A stretch of 64,000 nucleotides of DNA from DASZUK01 sp963844575 (lineage in GTDB: Bacteria > Actinomycetota > Acidimicrobiia > Acidimicrobiales > RAAP-2): contig CAWJOU010000005.1 of assembly GCA_963844575.1 (NCBI GenBank), positions 620,001-684,000 of the forward strand, read 5' to 3'. The position numbers and the translations under genes are program-made. Of the stretch, positions 32,800-40,780 are shown one piece after another. The first letter of the stretch is position 1. Every line of letters starts with the position of its first letter. Below the pieces are notes generated by a model. The model was not told where the DNA came from. It made no database searches and saw only the letters and a list, made by a program, of their open reading frames with translations.

Positions 32800-33915
32800 T
32801 CAGGAGACGCGCACCGGCATGAGGAGGTACCGGAAGTCGTCGTGCTCGGCGCCGCGGACCGTCGCGGGACGGGACGGATCGGCGCTCTCGATGACGACCT
32901 CGTCGCCCAGCGCGGCCTCGACGCCGTCGATCAGGTACGACGGGTTGAACGCGATGACCAGGTCCTCGCCGGTGAAGTCGCCGTCCACCGTCTCGCTGGC
33001 GTCGCCGACCTCCTGGGAGACGACCGACAGGTCGACGCCACCGGGCCGCATCGACAACCGAACGGGGGTCGTGTTGTCCCGGACGAGGAGCCGGACCCGG
33101 CGCAACGCGCTGATCAGGGTCTCCTTCCCGAGGTGCAGCCGGTTCGGATAGTGGTCCGGGATCAACTGGCGGTAGTCCGGGTACGACCCGTCGAGCAACC
33201 GGGTACTGATACGCACGGGCCCACGCGTGAACGTGATGTCGTGCGCACCGGTCGCGACACCGACCTCCTTCACGTCGTCATCGGTGGCCGACGAGGAGGA
33301 CGACAACCGCTGGAGTTCGCCCAGGGCCCGGGCCGGGACGAGGATGTCCTCGCCGGTGAGACCGGCCGTCCCGGCGAGGTCCCGCAGCGCGAGCCGGTAC
33401 GAGTCGGTGGCGACGATGCGGATCGCCCCGTTCTCCCCGGTCAACAGCACGCCGGTCAGCAGCGGGCGGGCGTCGTCCGTCGATGCGGCCCGGACCACCT
33501 GGCGCAGACCCTCGCCGAGCAAGGAGCCGGGCAGCGTGATCGTCGGTTCGGCCAGAGGGGCGATCGTCGGGTACTCGACGACCGGGAATGCCCGCAGGCC
33601 GAAGCGGGACCGGGCGGCCGAGATCTCGACCTTCTCCTCGGCTCCCTCGAGGGTCACCGCGCCGGGCTCGAGCGACCGGACGATGTCGGCCGTCAGTCGG
33701 GCCGGTACGACACAGGAACCGTCTTCGAGGCCGATCACCTCGTGCTCCACCCGGATCGTCAGATCGAGATCGGTCCCCGTGACGACGAGCCGGTTGCCCT
33801 CGCTCACGAGCAGGAGCCCCGAGAGGACCGCGGACGAGGCGCCACGGCCGCCGACGGCGCGACCGGCCGTCACGAGCACGTCGACGAGTGAGTCACGTTC
33901 GGACCGGAACTTCAC
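32800..33915 (-). CDS. dnaN: DNA polymerase III sliding clamp (beta subunit)
   Basis: 371-aa clamp of three similar domains that encircles DNA and holds polymerase. N-terminal VKFRSERDSLVDVLVTAGRA, middle ASTDDARPLLTGVLL, and the C-terminal clamp end with YLLMPVRVS are typical. The GTG at 33915 is chosen because AAAGGAC stands nine bases before it and the first strand begins there. Confidence 0.97.
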   Translation of the reverse strand: MKFRSERDSLVDVLVTAGRAVGGRGASSAVLSGLLLVSEGNRLVVTGTDLDLTIRVEHEVIGLEDGSCVVPARLTADIVRSLEPGAVTLEGAEEKVEISAARSRFGLRAFPVVEYPTIAPLAEPTITLPGSLLGEGLRQVVRAASTDDARPLLTGVLLTGENGAIRIVATDSYRLALRDLAGTAGLTGEDILVPARALGELQRLSSSSSATDDDVKEVGVATGAHDITFTRGPVRISTRLLDGSYPDYRQLIPDHYPNRLHLGKETLISALRRVRLLVRDNTTPVRLSMRPGGVDLSVVSQEVGDASETVDGDFTGEDLVIAFNPSYLIDGVEAALGDEVVIESADPSRPATVRGAEHDDFRYLLMPVRVS

Positions 33916-34212
33916 GAAGCCTGTCCTTTCGTTCGGGGTGTCGGCGGCGGGTTGCCGGGCCACCCACTGATGATGGGAGAAAAGAATTAATTGAGTTCTA
34001 GAGGTAGTAAGGGCTGTGGATTGTGGACGAAGCGAGGTTTTCCCTGGTGACGGAGGATATCGCTGTCCACTGGTCGATCGGTGATCGTGGCCCGGGGCGC
34101 GTGGTTGCCGAGCTCGGCGCGATGACCTGGGGACGAGGGTCGGACGCGTCCCCAGGATAGACGGTGGCCGTCCACAGCCACTAGGTGGTCGCCGTACCGG
34201 CCGTACGACGCG
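33916..34212. other. dnaA-dnaN intergenic region, candidate oriC part
   Basis: An AT-rich stretch (33980-34002) is followed by two adjacent DnaA-box-like 9-mers, TGTGGATTG (34015-34023) and TGTGGACGA (34022-34030), then CTGTCCACT (34063) and CCGTCCACA (34168). Boxes match the high-GC consensus TTGTCCACA at seven or eight of nine positions. The arrangement of an AT-rich unwinding-like segment beside a close box pair is typical of origins. The GC-rich right half has the dyad ctGGGGACg/CGTCCCCAgg. Confidence 0.6.
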
Positions 34213-35679
34213 CTATGCCCCATTGCGGATCTCGTGCGTGAGCTGGGTGACCTGTTCGTAGATCTGCCGGCGCTCCTTCATCTGGGTCGTGATCTTGTCA
34301 ACCGCGTGGATGACGGTCGTGTGGTCCCGGCCGCCGAAGACGCGGGCAATGGCGGGATAGCTGTAGTCGGTGAGGTTGCGGACGAGGTACATGGCGACCT
34401 GCCGGGCGGTGACCAGCGGCCTGGTCCGGCTCGGTCCGCAGATGGCGTCGATACTGAAGCCGTAGCTGGCCGCCGTGGCGTCGAGGATCATCTGCGGGGT
34501 GATCTGCCTCGGCTCGCCGGCGGCGACGATGTCGGAGAGCACCCGCTCGGCCAGGTCGATCGAGAGCGGCTCCTGGCTCAGGCTGGCGAACGCGGTGACC
34601 CGGATCAGTGCCCCTTCGAGCTCCCGGATGTTGTTCTTGACGTGGGTGGCGATGAACTCGAGGACGTCGTGGGGGATGTCGTCGTGGTCCGCCTCGGCCT
34701 TCGACCGGAGGATGGCCAGGCGGGTCTCGAGGTCCGGGGGGTCGACCTCGGTGATCAGTCCGGAGAGGAACCGGCTGCGCAGCCGGTCCTCGAGGGTCTC
34801 GATCGACTTCGGCGGCCGGTCGGACGTGAGCACGATCTGCTTCCCGGCGCCGTGGAGGTCGTTATAGGTGTGGAAGAACTCCTCCTGGAGCCCCTCCTTG
34901 TTCTCCATGAACTGGACGTCGTCGATGAGGAGGACGTCACATTCCCGGTACCGCCGTTTGAACGCGATCGTCGTCGACATCCGGAGAGAGTCGACGAAGT
35001 CGTTCATGAACGTCTCCGTCGTGACGTACAGGACGGTCCGGACCGGGAAGTTCTCTTGGACGTAGTTCCCGATGGCGTGGAGGAGATGGGTCTTGCCGAG
35101 CCCGGAGTCGCCATAGATGAACAGCGGGTTGTACGACCGACCGGGCGTCTCGGCGACGGCCTGGGCTGCCGCGTGGGCCAGGCGGTTCGACGATGCGGCG
35201 ACGAACGTGTCGAACGTGAAACGGAGGTCGAGGGAGACCGCGGCGGTCTCGCGCCCTCCGGTTGGCGCGGCCGGCCGGCCATTGTTCGCGGTCGGCCGGG
35301 CCGGTGGGGGGTCCGGCGCGGCGGCTGGGCTGCGGTCGGGGACGGGAACTGGATCCGTGCGGGTGCCTTTGTCGCCGGCCGGCCGGTCGAGGAGGCTGAG
35401 CTCGACGTGGACCGGCTCGCCGGCCATCACCGCCAGGGTCTCCTCGATCAGCTGCAGGAACCGGGTGTCGACCCGGTCGCGGACGACGAGGTTCGGGACG
35501 CCGAGCACGATGGCGCCATCGCCGGACGAGATCGGGACGATGTTCGACAGCCACATCTGCCACGTGGTTTCCGACACCTGTTCACGCAAGGACGCTGCAC
35601 ATCGCGTCCACAGCCCACTGGTTTCGTCCACCTGCTCCTCCGCGCGGCCATGCCGTCGTTCGTCCACAGCGTGGTCCAC
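34213..35679 (-). CDS. dnaA: Chromosomal replication initiator protein DnaA
   Basis: 488-aa AAA+ initiator that binds DnaA boxes and opens oriC. Domain I at residues 20-95 (LWTRCAASLREQVSETTW), a Pro-rich linker to about 150, AAA+ domain with Walker A GDSGLGKTHLLHAI and Walker B VLLIDDVQFM, and domain IV with the DNA-binding signature GGRDHTTVIHAVDKI. The first codon is GTG at 35679, with DnaA-box-like sequences overlapping it; a second GTG four codons on is possible. Confidence 0.98.
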   Translation of the reverse strand: MDHAVDERRHGRAEEQVDETSGLWTRCAASLREQVSETTWQMWLSNIVPISSGDGAIVLGVPNLVVRDRVDTRFLQLIEETLAVMAGEPVHVELSLLDRPAGDKGTRTDPVPVPDRSPAAAPDPPPARPTANNGRPAAPTGGRETAAVSLDLRFTFDTFVAASSNRLAHAAAQAVAETPGRSYNPLFIYGDSGLGKTHLLHAIGNYVQENFPVRTVLYVTTETFMNDFVDSLRMSTTIAFKRRYRECDVLLIDDVQFMENKEGLQEEFFHTYNDLHGAGKQIVLTSDRPPKSIETLEDRLRSRFLSGLITEVDPPDLETRLAILRSKAEADHDDIPHDVLEFIATHVKNNIRELEGALIRVTAFASLSQEPLSIDLAERVLSDIVAAGEPRQITPQMILDATAASYGFSIDAICGPSRTRPLVTARQVAMYLVRNLTDYSYPAIARVFGGRDHTTVIHAVDKITTQMKERRQIYEQVTQLTHEIRNGA

Positions 35680-35680
35680 A
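35604..35680. promoter_or_regulatory. DnaA-box-like cluster at the 5' end of dnaA
   Basis: GCGTCCACA (35604-35612), TCGTCCACA (35660-35668) and TGGTCCACA (35672-35680), all in the same direction, end in the invariant TCCACA core. The last overlaps the dnaA start codon. DnaA bound here could repress its own gene and contribute to the origin. Confidence 0.55.
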
Positions 35681-35738
35681 GGTGTGGAACATCCGCATGA
35701 CCGTGGTCGGTCGAACGTACACCGTGCCGGCCAGTCCC

Positions 35739-35798
35739 ACTAGTGGCAATCCGACTAGTGGCAAACGGAGCGGCCCGGTGGCGGCGTCGACTAGTGGC
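35739..35798. repeat. Three ACTAGTGGC repeats between dnaA and rpmH
   Basis: ACTAGTGGC occurs at 35739-35747, 35754-35762 and 35790-35798; the first is part of the 10-bp palindrome CCACTAGTGG. The first two also share the following AA. They lie in the divergent promoter region of dnaA and rpmH. They do not match the DnaA box and have no assigned binder. Confidence 0.6.
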
Positions 35799-35945
35799 CG
35801 CCGCCGATCGCGCCTAGCATCTGGGGACGCCATTGCGGCCGGCTGACGCCGCGCCGGCACGAAGACGGTCCCCACCTGCGGTGGTGGCCTGGTTGGACCG
35901 GTCCCCTGACTGTGGGGAATGGGCGGCAGCGCGAAAGGCTCCGAG

Positions 35946-36080
35946 GTGAAGCGAACGTATCAACCCAACACGCGCAAGCGGGCGAAGACCCATGGCTTTC
36001 GTCAGCGCATGTCGACGCGGGCAGGTCGGTCGATCCTGAAAGCCAGGCGGCTCAAGGGGCGTCACCGCCTGACCGTCTGA
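35946..36080 (+). CDS. rpmH: 50S ribosomal protein L34
   Basis: 44-aa very basic protein of the large ribosomal subunit. Reads VKRTYQPNTRKRAKTHGF, then RMSTRAGRSILKARRLKGR, matching the L34 family along its length. GTG start with GAAAGG eight bases before. First gene of the rightward rpmH-rnpA-yidD-yidC-jag series, and divergent from dnaA. Confidence 0.97.
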   Translation: MKRTYQPNTRKRAKTHGFRQRMSTRAGRSILKARRLKGRHRLTV

Positions 36081-36097
36081 CCTGGACCGATACGTTA

Positions 36098-36481
36098 ATG
36101 ACCTCGGTCGGACGGATCGGTGACCGCGCCACTTTTCGGGCGCTGGAGCGGCCGTTCGGGCGCTCCGGGCGCGGCCCCGTCCGGGCCGCGTTCAGTCCCC
36201 TGTCCCCCGGCCCAGGCGCACTTCCCCAGTTGGCGTACGCCGTCGGGCGGCGTCACGGGAACGCCGTCCACCGGAACCGCCTTCGACGGCGTCTCCGGTC
36301 AGCGGTCCGTGAGGTCGCCCGGGATGTAGTGCCAGGGAACTATCTCCTGCGCCCGACGTCGGTCGTGGCCACGATGCCCTTCGACGATCTCGTTGCCGCG
36401 GTGCGAGTGGCGATGACGTCGGCCGCCGGCCGCCCGGCCGAGACGACGACGGACGCTCTCGGGAACGGGCCAGATCGATGA
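36098..36481 (+). CDS. rnpA: Ribonuclease P protein component
   Basis: 127-aa basic protein that assists the RNase P RNA in cutting tRNA 5' leaders. The family RNR signature is visible as GNAVHRNRLRRRLRSAVRE. The ATG at 36098, 17 bases after the rpmH stop, is the first that gives the usual N-terminus (VGRIGDRATFRAL). The end overlaps yidD by ATGA. Confidence 0.93.
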   Translation: MTSVGRIGDRATFRALERPFGRSGRGPVRAAFSPLSPGPGALPQLAYAVGRRHGNAVHRNRLRRRLRSAVREVARDVVPGNYLLRPTSVVATMPFDDLVAAVRVAMTSAAGRPAETTTDALGNGPDR

Positions 36482-36747
36482 GCGACTCATCGGCCGTCAA
36501 CCGGGCCCAGCGGGCTGCGCTGGCCGTGATCCACGTTTACCAGGGACTTCGGTCCGGGAGTGTGTCCCCTTGCCGCTTCTATCCGAGCTGCTCCGCCTAT
36601 GCCGAGGAGGCGGTCGAGCGCCACGGCGCCTGGCGGGGTGGCCTCCTGGCCGCCCGCCGGGTGTCCCGCTGCCACCCGTTCGGTGGGCACGGTGTCGACC
36701 TGGTCCCGCTCGAAGTTCGGCATGACGTGAGGCGCGGCCCACGATGA
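36478..36747 (+). CDS. yidD: Membrane protein insertion efficiency factor YidD
   Basis: 89-aa small protein that aids YidC-dependent insertion. The family core has YQGLRSGSVSPCRFYPSCSA, with the C-R-F-x-P-S-C-S signature, then GAWRGGLLAARRVSRCHPF. An amphipathic N-terminal helix would attach it to the membrane. ATGA overlaps on both sides (rnpA and yidC) imply tight coupling. Confidence 0.95.
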   Translation: MSDSSAVNRAQRAALAVIHVYQGLRSGSVSPCRFYPSCSAYAEEAVERHGAWRGGLLAARRVSRCHPFGGHGVDLVPLEVRHDVRRGPR

Positions 36748-38084
36748 CCCATCTCCTGGCGCTGACGCCGGTCCTGGCAGAGAATTCGCTGTTCAAAGCG
36801 GTCGGGGAGATCTTCCATCCCCTGTTCGAGCTGGTCGGCACGATCTTGGCGTTCATCTACGGGCTGATCCCGAACTACGCCATCGCCATCATCCTGCTGA
36901 CGATCCTGATCATGGCGTTGCTGACGCCGCTGACGATCAAGAGCACGAAGTCGATGATCGCCATGCAGGCCCTGCAGCCCGAGCTCCAGAAGCTTCGGCA
37001 GAAGTACAAGGGGACCGAGAACCGAGAGCAGCTCAACTCGGAAATGATGCGGCTCTACAAGGAACATGGCGTCAGCCCCACCGGCGGCTGTCTACCGATG
37101 TTCCTGCAGATGCCGGCGCTGATCGTCTTGTATGACACGATCAAGGGCCTGACGAACACCATCAATAAGAAGTCCCTTTTCCCCACAACAGCCGTGCTTC
37201 CGCTGAAGAATGCCATGGCCGCTACCGGGAAGACAGCCAGCGCATTCGCCCACCGGGGAGCCGGAAATGGTCTGGTGTACGTGGGCCCGCATCACGGCAG
37301 TTCGTTCCACGCCCTGACCTGTCTTCCGACAACCGGCACAGTGTGCGCCGTCCCCCGGTACATCCCCACCACCTCGACCATGTTCCACAACCTGGTCAAC
37401 ACCCCCGGGGTGATGAAGTCCTTCGGGCTGAACCTGGCCTCGAAGCCGCTGACGCACCACGCCAACTGGTACGACTACATTCCGTACTTCGCTTTGGTGG
37501 CCATCGCGGTGGCGCTGCAGTACATCCAGATGAGCCAGATGACGAAGCGCAACAAGAACGCGGCTCAGATGAACCCGCAGATGCAGACCATGCAGAAGGT
37601 CATGCCGCTGATCTTCGCCTATATCTATTTCCTGGTTCCGGCGGGCGTGGTCATTTACATGATCGTCTCATCTTCCATTCGTATTGGGACGCAGGACTTC
37701 ATTTTCCGATATGGGATCGTCAAACGCCCGGGCGAACGGGAGATCGGGGGCTCCGGCAAGAAGAAGCCGGGGGCGGATGGAGCACCCGCGCTCGACGTCG
37801 GATCGGAGGTCCTGTCGGGGGAGAAGGCCACCGGGTCGAAGACCGGGGGGGCCAGACCGAAGCCCGGAGGGTCCAAAGCCGGCGGTTCCGGGCCAACTGG
37901 TGGCGCGGGGTCGAAGACCGGCCAGCGGTCGGGGTCGCGGGCCACGGGCGCCGGTGCCGGGACGAACGGGAAGACGAACGGAAAATCAAGCGGGGCCAAT
38001 GGAACCAGCCAGGGTGGTGCCGACAGCACCCCCCCGAAGGCGCACCCCCGGTCGAAGTCGAAGAGAACGAGAAAGGCTCGCTGA
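36744..38084 (+). CDS. yidC: YidC/Oxa1-family membrane protein insertase
   Basis: 446-aa inner-membrane insertase. Hydrophobic helices at about residues 35-60 (AIAIILLTILIMALLTPLTI), 115-135 (GCLPMFLQMPALIVLYDTI) and later helices near 245-320 fit the five-helix core. The central loop contains the coiled QALQPELQKLRQKYKG segment. The C-terminal 110 residues form a Gly/Lys/Ser-rich basic tail that could contact ribosomes. An extracellular loop insert of about 75 residues (Gly/His/Ala-rich) separates two helices. Confidence 0.96.
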   Translation: MTHLLALTPVLAENSLFKAVGEIFHPLFELVGTILAFIYGLIPNYAIAIILLTILIMALLTPLTIKSTKSMIAMQALQPELQKLRQKYKGTENREQLNSEMMRLYKEHGVSPTGGCLPMFLQMPALIVLYDTIKGLTNTINKKSLFPTTAVLPLKNAMAATGKTASAFAHRGAGNGLVYVGPHHGSSFHALTCLPTTGTVCAVPRYIPTTSTMFHNLVNTPGVMKSFGLNLASKPLTHHANWYDYIPYFALVAIAVALQYIQMSQMTKRNKNAAQMNPQMQTMQKVMPLIFAYIYFLVPAGVVIYMIVSSSIRIGTQDFIFRYGIVKRPGEREIGGSGKKKPGADGAPALDVGSEVLSGEKATGSKTGGARPKPGGSKAGGSGPTGGAGSKTGQRSGSRATGAGAGTNGKTNGKSSGANGTSQGGADSTPPKAHPRSKSKRTRKAR

Positions 38085-38087
38085 CGC

Positions 38088-39137
38088 GTGGAGTGGGTTG
38101 AGGTCGCTGGAAAGTCTGTTGACGAGGCCAAGGAGGCCGCACTGGACCAACTCGGTGTGGCCGAGAAGGACGCCGAGGTCATCATCGTCGCCGAACCGAA
38201 GGTCGGGCTGTTCGGCCGCGTCCGCGGTGAGGCCCGGGTACGGGCGAGGGTCCGACCCGTCGGGCCGCGTCCGAAGCGGACTCGGCGGACGAAGGAACGA
38301 CCCGAGCGCGGCCGTGACGACCGCGGGGGGACGGGGAGGCCCGGTGGAAAGAACGCCAGTGGTCGCCCGCGGGACGGCCGACAGGACCGTGAACGACCGA
38401 CTGGCGGTGACCGACAGAACGGCGGCGACCGGCCGACGACCGGCCGGCCGGGTGAGCCGCGTTCGACCGGTGACGCGGCGAGTGGCACGAGCCGCTCCGC
38501 CCGGCGTCGGAGGAACCGGGCCGTAAACCGCGGGACGGCCGGGGCGAACGGCACTGGGTCGGCCCAGAGCTCAGCGGAGCGGAACGGGGCAGTACGGAAC
38601 GACGACCGGGCACGGGCTGGCGGAAACGACGACGAATCGATGACGAGGGAGGAAACCGGGATGGCAGAAGGCATGACCCTGGAGGAGCAGGCGGAGGTGG
38701 CCCGGGACTTCCTACAAGGCCTGCTGGCCCGTTATGGCCTCGACGCGGCGATCGAGACCCGCGTCCTCGATGAGGAGACGGTCGAGATCGCGGCGACCGG
38801 CGACGGATTGGGAGTGCTCGTCGGCCCGAAAGGCACCACGCTGGCGGCACTGCAGGACGTGACGAGGACGGTGGTGCAGCGGCAGTGCCCGGGCAAGACC
38901 GACCGGATCCTGGTCGATGTGGCTGGGTACCGCGAGAAGCGGGCCGCGGCCCTTCAGCGGTTCAGCGAGCAGGTCTCGGCCGAGGTCGTCGAGACGGGGA
39001 CCGAGCGGGCGCTCGAGCCGATGTCGCCGGCCGACCGGAAGGTCGTCCACGACTCCGTCAAGGAGATAGACGGCGTCGCCTCTCGCTCCGAGGGCGAGGA
39101 CCCGTCCCGCTACATCGTCATCGCTCCGGCGAGCTGA
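38088..39137 (+). CDS. jag: Jag/KhpB-family RNA-binding protein
   Basis: 349-aa protein. N-terminal Jag_N domain (residues 1-50, VEVAGKSVDEAKEAALDQLG), a long Arg/Gly-rich disordered linker (60-190), a KH domain (about 205-280, with GLGVLVGPKGTTLAALQDV) and a C-terminal R3H domain (YREKRAAALQRFSEQV to SRYIVIAPAS). It binds RNA and influences division and cell-wall growth in other bacteria. The GTG start follows yidC by 3 bases. The linker is longer than in most relatives. Confidence 0.94.
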   Translation: MEWVEVAGKSVDEAKEAALDQLGVAEKDAEVIIVAEPKVGLFGRVRGEARVRARVRPVGPRPKRTRRTKERPERGRDDRGGTGRPGGKNASGRPRDGRQDRERPTGGDRQNGGDRPTTGRPGEPRSTGDAASGTSRSARRRRNRAVNRGTAGANGTGSAQSSAERNGAVRNDDRARAGGNDDESMTREETGMAEGMTLEEQAEVARDFLQGLLARYGLDAAIETRVLDEETVEIAATGDGLGVLVGPKGTTLAALQDVTRTVVQRQCPGKTDRILVDVAGYREKRAAALQRFSEQVSAEVVETGTERALEPMSPADRKVVHDSVKEIDGVASRSEGEDPSRYIVIAPAS

Positions 39138-39252
39138 CGGCGACGGCGGCCGAGGCCGCAGTCACCGCTTCGCCGGCGCCGGCTGGATCGTGGCCGGGGC
39201 CCGCCTCCTCGACCGACGTCGTGGGCGCGGGCCGCACCACTGACCGACGGCC

Positions 39253-39885
39253 ATGACCCGGTCGACATCGCTGCTCGAGGGCGTCCTCGTCGAGGCCCGG
39301 GACCTTGGTTTCTTGGGACCTGGGCCCGTAGGGCAGCACATCGAGCATGCCCGAGGTTTTGCCGTCGCGTATGGCGACCCGCGGGGTCCCGCGCTGGCGT
39401 TGGATCTCGGCTCCGGCGCCGGGCTTCCCGGCCTCGTCCTCGCCTTGGGGTGGCCGCAGGCCGAACTGGTCCTGCTCGACGCCGGCGAGCGGAGGACCGC
39501 CTTCTTGGAGCAGGCGGTTGCCGACCTCGGGATCGCTGACCGGGTCCGTGTCGTCCGCGGGCGGGCAGAGGAGGTCGGGCGTCACCACACGGAGCGTGGT
39601 CGGTACGACCTCGTCGTCGCCCGGTCGTTTGCCACTCCCCCGGTTGTCGCCGAGTGCGCGGCTCCGTTCCTGCGGGTCGGCGGACTGCTGATCACGTCCG
39701 AGCCTCCGGAGGAAAGTCCGTCGACCGGCGAACGCTGGCCGGCCGACGGACTGGGCTTGCTGGGCCTCTCCCCCAGCCGCCGTGTCGAGAACGACTTCAG
39801 CTATCGCGTCGCCGAGCAGCAGACCGTCTGCCCCGACCGCTTTCCCCGCCGAGTCGGGGTGCCGGCCAAGCGCCCACTGTTCTGA
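39253..39885 (+). CDS. rsmG: 16S rRNA (guanine-527-N7) methyltransferase RsmG
   Basis: 210-aa SAM-dependent methyltransferase that modifies 16S rRNA near the decoding site; loss gives low-level streptomycin resistance elsewhere. SAM motif LDLGSGAGLPGLVLAL (about residue 50), LVLLDAGERRTAFLEQAV and YDLVVARSFATPPV are visible. Position after jag and before parA is conserved. Confidence 0.94.
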   Translation: MTRSTSLLEGVLVEARDLGFLGPGPVGQHIEHARGFAVAYGDPRGPALALDLGSGAGLPGLVLALGWPQAELVLLDAGERRTAFLEQAVADLGIADRVRVVRGRAEEVGRHHTERGRYDLVVARSFATPPVVAECAAPFLRVGGLLITSEPPEESPSTGERWPADGLGLLGLSPSRRVENDFSYRVAEQQTVCPDRFPRRVGVPAKRPLF

Positions 39886-39943
39886 GCGACTGTTCTTCCG
39901 GGCGCGGTTGTTCCGAGCCTCTCCCCCAGCCGCTGACCAGCCG

Positions 39944-40350
39944 TCACCGCGCCGGGCTCGAGTCGTCGGGGGGTGTCGGAGCGCCGTCCGTTGATCTGGC
40001 GCCGGCGACGGCGTCTGGTCGGTTCAGACGCCCGGCGTACTGCTGCCGCATGCCTTGTAGCCGTTCGTAGCTGTGCCCGTCGATCGCTGGCGAGATCCGT
40101 CTTTCGAGGATCGGCAGCAGCGTGTCACGAAGGTACGTCCCTCGGACCATCCACTGGTAGTAGTGGCGGCCGTCGTGATGATAGGGACCGTAGAGCTTCC
40201 CCCAGGGAACGTCCGTTCCAACCAACGGAACATGGCCTCGTGGCGGACGTGCATTCGGAGCGTTACCTGTGGCTGGCGGCCGTCGCCCCCGAAGTGTCCC
40301 TCACCGATGAGCAGTCCGACCAGCAGTCCTTCTTCGTACTCCGTGACCAC
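39944..40350 (-). pseudogene. LAGLIDADG-like protein, apparently frameshifted
   Basis: The frame from the GTG at 40350 (with AAAGGGGAG before it) reads EEGLLVGLLIGEGHFGGDG, then LRMHVRHEAMFRWLERTFPG. At a run of five G (about 40199-40205) sensible sequence moves to another frame: KLYGPYHHDGRHYYQWMVRG, then RDTLLPILERRISPAIDGHS. One added G would join the halves into one protein of about 135 aa resembling single-motif LAGLIDADG endonuclease-like proteins. It may be a true pseudogene, a sequencing error, or a slip site. Antisense to nothing; it sits between rsmG and parA. Confidence 0.65.
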
Positions 40351-40780
40351 CGCACTCCCCTTTCTGCACTTCGCGAACCGATGCCAGCGTAGCCTGCAGG
40401 GTGTTTCACCGTATGGTGCCACGTGAAACGCGTTGCGGGACGGTCATCCCGTCCACCGAGCCCGCCTTTTTAATTCGACCCCCTCATGTCGGTGTTGGAG
40501 TGGTGACACTGGGAGAACGCGGCCACGATCGGGAAAGAGGGCGCCGCCAAGAACGAGCGATGGAACTGGGGAATCCGATTGCTGACGGCCCCGGACCGAG
40601 GCCCGGCGCGGCCACAATGGCCCGGGAAGGCCGGTCTTTGTGGAATCGACCCGCGCTCCAACGACAGACCCCGGGGTGTTTCACCGTAATGAATCACGTG
40701 AAACCTCAAGAGAGGCTTGACCTGGCCCCCGGACCCGTGGAGGATGGGGGCGTGGTCAGTTGCTGTCTCGGGAATAGTTG
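40351..40780. promoter_or_regulatory. parA upstream region with two parS-like repeats
   Basis: About 430 bp without a gene. Two 30-bp elements, 40401-40430 and 40676-40705, share GTGTTTCACCGTA then six variable bases then CACGTGAAAC. The right end matches the conserved half of parS (TCACGTGAAACA), and the left end repeats GTTTCAC. They are likely ParB binding sites, bipartite or partly decayed. The second is 76 bp from the parA start and could also serve in parAB autoregulation. Confidence 0.6.
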
